Under the pieces are notes generated by a model. It did no database searches. It saw nothing but the letters and a program-made list of their open reading frames with translations, and was not told where the DNA came from. DNA of 35,366 nt from Comamonadaceae bacterium. GTDB taxonomy: Bacteria; Pseudomonadota; Gammaproteobacteria; Burkholderiales; Burkholderiaceae_C. Shown here one piece after another: positions 30,984 through 35,366 of this stretch; the stretch's first letter is position 1, and each line of letters starts with the position of its first letter. The position numbers and the translations under genes were made by a program. The stretch spans positions 1 through 35,366 of the forward strand of contig CANCUP010000012.1 of the NCBI GenBank assembly GCA_947381325.1, read 5' to 3'.

Positions 30984-31673
30984 TCACATGCGGTCCAACA
31001 ACACCTTGGCCATCTGATCCCCACCGCTTGCCGCTTTGGACAGGTAAGCCTTGGCCAGCTCGCGGCGTTGCGCCGCATTGGGCAAACCCATCCAGCCATC
31101 CACCTTCACCGCTTCTAGCGAAAGCAGCCACATCGCATAGGCCCGCTGCGGCTCTGGGTTGGGGCCATCTGCCATCCTGCGAAGACCTTGGATGATTTTT
31201 TCCGACCGATCAGCCGTGTCCTCGCAATGCGCGGGCAACTTGGGCCCCCGCCCTTCGGGCTGCGGATGGTCTGGATGCGCAAGGATGAAACACTGCGCGA
31301 TGATCGGCATGGCGTTCAAAGCCGCCTTGGCATCGCCGCCCTCAGCCAGAGCCATGATCTTGCCAATGCGCACAGCCTCTTGGTCTGGCGCCGCATCTTT
31401 GACCTGTCCTGCCTGTGCAAGCGGCGCGGGCTGTTGGGGCGGAGCTTTCCAGCACTTTTGATCGCCACCAAATGGAGAAGTCAGCCCCTCTTGGCGGCAA
31501 TCTTCTTGATCGGGGGCTTTGTCCTGGGGCGAGGCCGAACTCTTGGCCTCGGTGGCATCGTGTTCACCCCACAAAGTCGTCAGCACTGACGGGTCGTAGC
31601 CATGGAGCACCCACACCATGGCCCCAACACCACACAGTGCGCAACACGTGGCAACGAATGATTTGTTTTTCAT
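30984..31673 (-). CDS. Membrane-anchored protein of unknown function
   Basis: A 229-residue protein not assigned to a family. The N-terminal hydrophobic segment (about 5-24, SFVATCCALCGVGAMVWVL) is a signal anchor. A Pro/Ala/Gln-rich linker (about 40-90) and a helical C-terminal domain follow. The final helix pair (AKAYLSKAASGGDQMAKVLLDRM) is reminiscent of Sel1/TPR-like helices but no clear repeat is present. It lies eight bases after the 416-residue gene, same strand, so the two are probably co-expressed. Confidence 0.75.
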   Translation of the reverse strand: MKNKSFVATCCALCGVGAMVWVLHGYDPSVLTTLWGEHDATEAKSSASPQDKAPDQEDCRQEGLTSPFGGDQKCWKAPPQQPAPLAQAGQVKDAAPDQEAVRIGKIMALAEGGDAKAALNAMPIIAQCFILAHPDHPQPEGRGPKLPAHCEDTADRSEKIIQGLRRMADGPNPEPQRAYAMWLLSLEAVKVDGWMGLPNAAQRRELAKAYLSKAASGGDQMAKVLLDRM

Positions 31674-31681
31674 CTGAGAAC

Positions 31682-32932
31682 TTAAAAAAAGTTCTTTTGC
31701 GAATAATAGAAAAACCCTTCCGCGCCGTCCTTGCCAGAGACTTTGAATTTCACAAAATTATTCTCGATGGCATCATCGACATAGACTTGCATGCTGTAGG
31801 CAGGTACAGCGATGCCTTCGAAAGTTCCTGCGGGAATCTCTGCTGTGAGGACATATTGCGAAGCATTCAAATCGATGATCTTGAATTCTGATTTTTGCGT
31901 CAAATTCAACATGTATTCATTTGCGCTGGGCACCGGAAAAGTTCTTTCCTTGACGTAGTTGATCATCTGTGTCGTGTTGGATTCTTTGATGAACGTGGTG
32001 TTTTCATACCCATGAAAAATAGCCTGGGTGATGTTTTGAGTCACTTTGCAATAGTCTTTGGCACGGTCCCATTTTCTTTTGCAGTTGTTATCCGAACCTC
32101 CGCAACTTTGTCTGTTGTGGCTGAAATAGGTCAACCAGTATTGGTTGCACCACGCGTGGGCTCCGTATTGATCCGCGTGATCGCCAGCGAGCATCTCAGC
32201 CGAATCATTCGCCGATTCTTGAAATTCAGCGTAAATGGCTTTTTGAATCATGGGCAGCATGAACACATTCAAGGACTGCGCTGTGATCAATCCCACTGTA
32301 GAGGACAAGTAGCGCGCGCGTTGCTCGGCCCATTGTTTGTTCTGTATCAAATGCTGAACCATGAATTCAGCCGACGCATACCGTGTAAACCCAATCATCG
32401 CGATGTACGCGAATGAACCAGCAAAAACGGCCGCGGTCACAGGCCCACCTGGTCTGGTGGCTGCAGCATTGATCAAGAAAGCGGTGGGCTCGGTGGAGAG
32501 GGTGTCTCGAATCACGCTGTGCCAATTCATTTGAGTGAGCAGTGGTGTGGCCCATACCCCAAGACTTGCGGTGAAGGCACCCCAGCTCAGATAGATGCTT
32601 TCGTACATGCGGTCGCCAAAGCGTTGCGGATTCAGACTGGGCCCAACGTATTGGGTTGAATAATTCACCACACCCACAATTCTTTGGTACAGAGCCGTCG
32701 AATAGGTGTTGGCCAAGGCGGAAGCCCAGCCGCTCACGGATGTCACACCCGCTGCGGCCACCTGACTGATGGCACCTGAACTCCATACCGCCTCGGGCTC
32801 TTGGTATCCACCAGTGAGGACGAAAGTTTGTGGGTCAATCACAATTGCAAAATCTTGGGTCGTCGCCCTTGCCGCTTGGTTGGCGCACATCAAGACCGCC
32901 ACAAGCATGCAAATGAATTTCCTGAAAACCAT
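31682..32932 (-). CDS. Exported protein of unknown function with internal membrane-like segments
   Basis: A 416-residue protein with a signal peptide (about 1-23, cleavage ARA-T). Hydrophobic stretches near 110-130 and 165-185 could be membrane helices. A cysteine cluster near 260-295 (WCNQYW, SCGGSDNNCKRKWDRAKDYC) suggests disulfides. The C-terminal region is beta-rich. I do not recognise the family. The gene is AT-richer than most of the window. It lies between the giant adhesin and the 229-residue membrane protein, all on the minus strand. Confidence 0.78.
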   Translation of the reverse strand: MVFRKFICMLVAVLMCANQAARATTQDFAIVIDPQTFVLTGGYQEPEAVWSSGAISQVAAAGVTSVSGWASALANTYSTALYQRIVGVVNYSTQYVGPSLNPQRFGDRMYESIYLSWGAFTASLGVWATPLLTQMNWHSVIRDTLSTEPTAFLINAAATRPGGPVTAAVFAGSFAYIAMIGFTRYASAEFMVQHLIQNKQWAEQRARYLSSTVGLITAQSLNVFMLPMIQKAIYAEFQESANDSAEMLAGDHADQYGAHAWCNQYWLTYFSHNRQSCGGSDNNCKRKWDRAKDYCKVTQNITQAIFHGYENTTFIKESNTTQMINYVKERTFPVPSANEYMLNLTQKSEFKIIDLNASQYVLTAEIPAGTFEGIAVPAYSMQVYVDDAIENNFVKFKVSGKDGAEGFFYYSQKNFF

Positions 32933-33051
32933 AAGAACTTTCTGAATTAAAGTTCCTTCATATTAGTATCTAATAACTCATAAATATCAGTAAATACCCT
33001 TTCATTGACACCTAAATAGCTCTTTCTGTGGCGCCCTCAGCGGGCTGCCCC

Positions 33052-35366
33052 TCATTCACCGCTCAAACGTTCAACCCCCGCCACCAAACCTGCGTTGCTG
33101 TTGAGCATCCTGCAGTTGTTGGCTTCGTCCTCTGTGCGGGTGGTGATGGGCAAGCACGCCACCGACAGCTGCGCCCCTTGGAGCTTGGTGTGCTGCTGTG
33201 AGTTGGCGTTGGGGTCTGAATCAGCCGGAGCCTCAATCACACCCTGTGCGTTGGCCAGCACCTGCACTTGGTAGTTGTTGCCGTTGTTGCCGTCGTCAAT
33301 CGTCAAGTCTTGGGCCGTCACCGTCTTGCCCGTGCCGGGCTGAGGGCTGTCAAACACAAAGCCACCCACCTTCAACTGGTCGCCGCTGTACAAACTGCCC
33401 GTCACCATCGTCAACGCCGACCTGGCTTCGGTCGTGCCGTCGAACGGCTTGGTGGCTGCGGCCACCGCCACCACCACCGGGGCGGGGTTAATGCTCGCCG
33501 TGGTGGTCTGCCCTGCTTGCAACACGTAATTCGAAGCCAGCCCGCCATTGCTGCCATCGCTCAGCGCCACGCTGTCGACCGTCACGGTTTTGGCTTGGCC
33601 TACGTTTTTGTCTGCAAAGCTGGCCTTGCCGCTGACCCCCAGCGTTTCGCTGCCCACCAAGCCGTTGGTGATGGCCAAGATCGAGGTGGCATCTCGCGTG
33701 CCGTCGTAGGTTTTGTCTTGGGCGCTGACCGAGGCGCTCAACACTTTGGGCGTGATGCTCGCCACGTTGTAGGCGATGGCCAAGGTGCCCGGCGCCGTGC
33801 CTTCGGGGGGGTTGTAGTTCGACGTGGGGTTGTCGGCGTTGCTGGCTGTGAGCGTGCCCACGCTGGTGAAGCGTTGCGCGTCAACGTTTTTGCTGTTGGC
33901 GGTGGCTGTGTCTGCCACAAAGGTTTCGCCGTTCACGCCATTGACCGTCACGCCACTGAAGGTGCTGCTGCCGTCGTAGGTTTTGCTGGCGCTGATGCCC
34001 GTGTAGCTGGCTTTTTCGATGGTCAAGGTACCCGGGTTGTAGCTGATGATGTAGCCGTTTTGGTCTGAGTACAAGCCGCTCATGGTCACGCTGCGCGGGC
34101 CCACGTTTTTGCTGTCGGCGGTGTAGACCGCGCTGCCCAGCAGCTTGCTGGTGTCGACCGTCACGGACGTGGACGTGGACGGGGTGTAGCTGCCGCCCTG
34201 CCAGAGCGCCGAGCCGTCGTAGGTTTTGCTGCCGCTGACAGGCGTCAAAGTGACGAGCGTCATGAAGCTGCGCAACATAGGCGCGGTTTTGCCTTCGTAG
34301 ATGAACCAGGTGTTGGTGAAATCAAAATTGCCGTAGCTGCTGGCACTGAGGTAAGAGCTTGTGCCGCTGGCATCGCTCAAAAGCGTGCCCACGTCGGTAA
34401 CAGCGTCGGTGCCTAATCGGGGGTTGTACCAATAACTGCGGGTCACGCCAGTTGTGCCCAAGCCCACCAGGCCGCCCCCCGAATACGCCGAGCCCGCAGC
34501 CGGCGTGTATTGCCCTTGGGCATTCACCGTCGAGGTGGTGACCAGAATCAGGGCATAACTGGTCTCCACCGTGCCCGTGTTTCTGTAGACCAAGGCGGCC
34601 ACCTTGGCGTTGCCGGAGCTGCTGCTGTCGGCGAGGCGGATATTGCCCTTGGCATAGCTGTCGGTGATGCTGCCTGTGTTGTAGCCCACCAAACCCGCCA
34701 TGAACGAACTGCTGCTGGTGCTCTGCTGCACCACGTCGGCAAGGCTGTAGCTGCCGCTGACCAAGCCGTCGTTTTGGCCCACCAAACCGCCGTAATAAAA
34801 GTTGTTCCCCATGGCGGACACCGTGCCTTGGCTCCAGCTCGATTGGATGACGCCAGTGTCTGTGTTTTTGCCCACCAAACCGCCTGCGCCTGAGTTGACG
34901 GGAGGCGTCCGTGTCAACGCAACACCGCCTTTGGCGTAGCTGTTGGCAATGGTGCCTTCGTTCTCACCCACCAACCCGCCAAAGAATCCTCCTGAGTCTG
35001 TGCTTTTGACCACGCCCGTGGCATAACTGTTGTCTATGCGACTGCGCTCATTGACTAAGAGACCTACCAGCCCGCCCACTCTCGAGGTCCCGCTAATGAC
35101 CCTTGTCACACTGCCGGTGGCATAGCTGCGCCGAACAAAGCCAGCAACACTCGAAGTCCCTATTGCCCCGGCTAAACCGCCCACTTGATTACCTCCCACC
35201 ACAGGCACCTCGACCCCGCTGTCTTCGATGCTGCCGGAATACAACCAGCCCGCCAAGCCACCGGCAGGGGATTTCCCAGTCACACGGCCCGTGGCAGCCT
35301 GCTGGTTTTTCACCAGCAGTTGGTGCAAAGACAGCACATCTTGGGCATTTTGAGGGTCAGCTTGGC
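33052..35366 (-). CDS. C-terminal part of a large GLUG/YDG-repeat adhesin (partial)
   Basis: The frame is open to the right window edge, so at least 770 codons of a larger protein are present. The first ~320 residues hold about nine GLUG-type repeats of the form GGLVGxNxGxIxxSYAxG (for example GGLVGENEGTIANSYAKG). Then come four YDG/MBG-like repeats marked GSKTYDGS, ASKTYDGSS, QDKTYDGTRD and TKPFDGTTE. It ends in a short tail with cysteines (SVACLP, NNCRML), without an autotransporter barrel. This is the architecture of filamentous-hemagglutinin-like proteins secreted by a two-partner TpsB channel; no such channel gene is in view. Confidence 0.9.
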   Translation of the reverse strand, partial: QADPQNAQDVLSLHQLLVKNQQAATGRVTGKSPAGGLAGWLYSGSIEDSGVEVPVVGGNQVGGLAGAIGTSSVAGFVRRSYATGSVTRVISGTSRVGGLVGLLVNERSRIDNSYATGVVKSTDSGGFFGGLVGENEGTIANSYAKGGVALTRTPPVNSGAGGLVGKNTDTGVIQSSWSQGTVSAMGNNFYYGGLVGQNDGLVSGSYSLADVVQQSTSSSSFMAGLVGYNTGSITDSYAKGNIRLADSSSSGNAKVAALVYRNTGTVETSYALILVTTSTVNAQGQYTPAAGSAYSGGGLVGLGTTGVTRSYWYNPRLGTDAVTDVGTLLSDASGTSSYLSASSYGNFDFTNTWFIYEGKTAPMLRSFMTLVTLTPVSGSKTYDGSALWQGGSYTPSTSTSVTVDTSKLLGSAVYTADSKNVGPRSVTMSGLYSDQNGYIISYNPGTLTIEKASYTGISASKTYDGSSTFSGVTVNGVNGETFVADTATANSKNVDAQRFTSVGTLTASNADNPTSNYNPPEGTAPGTLAIAYNVASITPKVLSASVSAQDKTYDGTRDATSILAITNGLVGSETLGVSGKASFADKNVGQAKTVTVDSVALSDGSNGGLASNYVLQAGQTTTASINPAPVVVAVAAATKPFDGTTEARSALTMVTGSLYSGDQLKVGGFVFDSPQPGTGKTVTAQDLTIDDGNNGNNYQVQVLANAQGVIEAPADSDPNANSQQHTKLQGAQLSVACLPITTRTEDEANNCRMLNSNAGLVAGVERLSGE

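Noticed and set aside
33268-34068. Plus-strand frame opposite the adhesin
   Set aside because: Its Val/Gly/His-rich repeats are the antisense image of the YDG repeats.
33700-34235. Repeated DNA segments containing GCCGTCGTAGGTTTTG
   Set aside because: They are the DNA encoding the repeated KTYDG motifs of the adhesin, not a separate repeat element or CRISPR array.

Overview
The window reads as a chromosome segment from a GC-rich betaproteobacterium, most likely a Comamonadaceae-type Burkholderiales (Limnohabitans/Rhodoferax-like). The evidence is the codon style, a Bug/TctC binding protein paired with an IclR-controlled Rieske oxygenase, the DUF535, DUF2889 and YqhA neighbours, and a type II secretion (T2SS) cluster of the kind common in that group. 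The genus is an inference. No rRNA, tRNA, CRISPR array or insertion sequence was found.

Layout. (1) 1-3309: end of an unidentified gene, an OsmC/YhfA-like protein, a candidate small RNA with its own terminator, a DUF535 protein and threonine deaminase (ilvA). (2) 3374-18280: a T2SS locus, with gspC leftward and gspG-H-I-J-K-L-M-N-D-E rightward. Before gspF comes an AT-rich block (about 13300-17030) encoding two paralogous proteins with twin-arginine signal peptides and one membrane-anchored periplasmic protein. A strong terminator and an apparent separate promoter lie between that block and gspF. None of the three products is recognised. They are the best candidates for an undescribed, T2SS-linked system, either dedicated substrates or accessories. 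(3) 18328-21162: a PF06189-type 5'-nucleotidase and an SbmA/BacA/YddA-like ABC half-transporter. (4) 21280-25285: a catabolic module with an IclR regulator, a Rieske oxygenase and an SDR dehydrogenase on the minus strand, and a divergent TctC-type binding protein. Its promoter and operator elements are visible. (5) 25311-25979: a RHH-antitoxin/MazF-like toxin pair that appears to be inserted in the 3' end of queC, flanked by a 23-bp direct repeat. A decayed relic of a similar module lies at 21196-21258. (6) 25926-30238: two minus-strand runs, DUF2141-SDR-TetR-DUF2306 and yqhA-DUF2889-queC. (7) 30365-35366: a YggT-family protein, then on the minus strand the C-terminal part of a very large GLUG/YDG-repeat adhesin followed by two unrecognised exported or membrane-anchored proteins.

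How the parts work together. The T2SS genes supply the secretin (D), the ATPase and platform (E, F, L, M, C, N) and the pseudopilus (G-K). No prepilin peptidase (GspO) or pilotin is in the window, so these must be encoded elsewhere. The twin-arginine signals on the two paralogs fit delivery of folded proteins to the periplasm and then to the T2SS. The Rieske/SDR pair looks like a two-step aromatic (or related ring) oxidation, with substrate capture by the TctC-type protein; the electron-transfer reductase is not present here.
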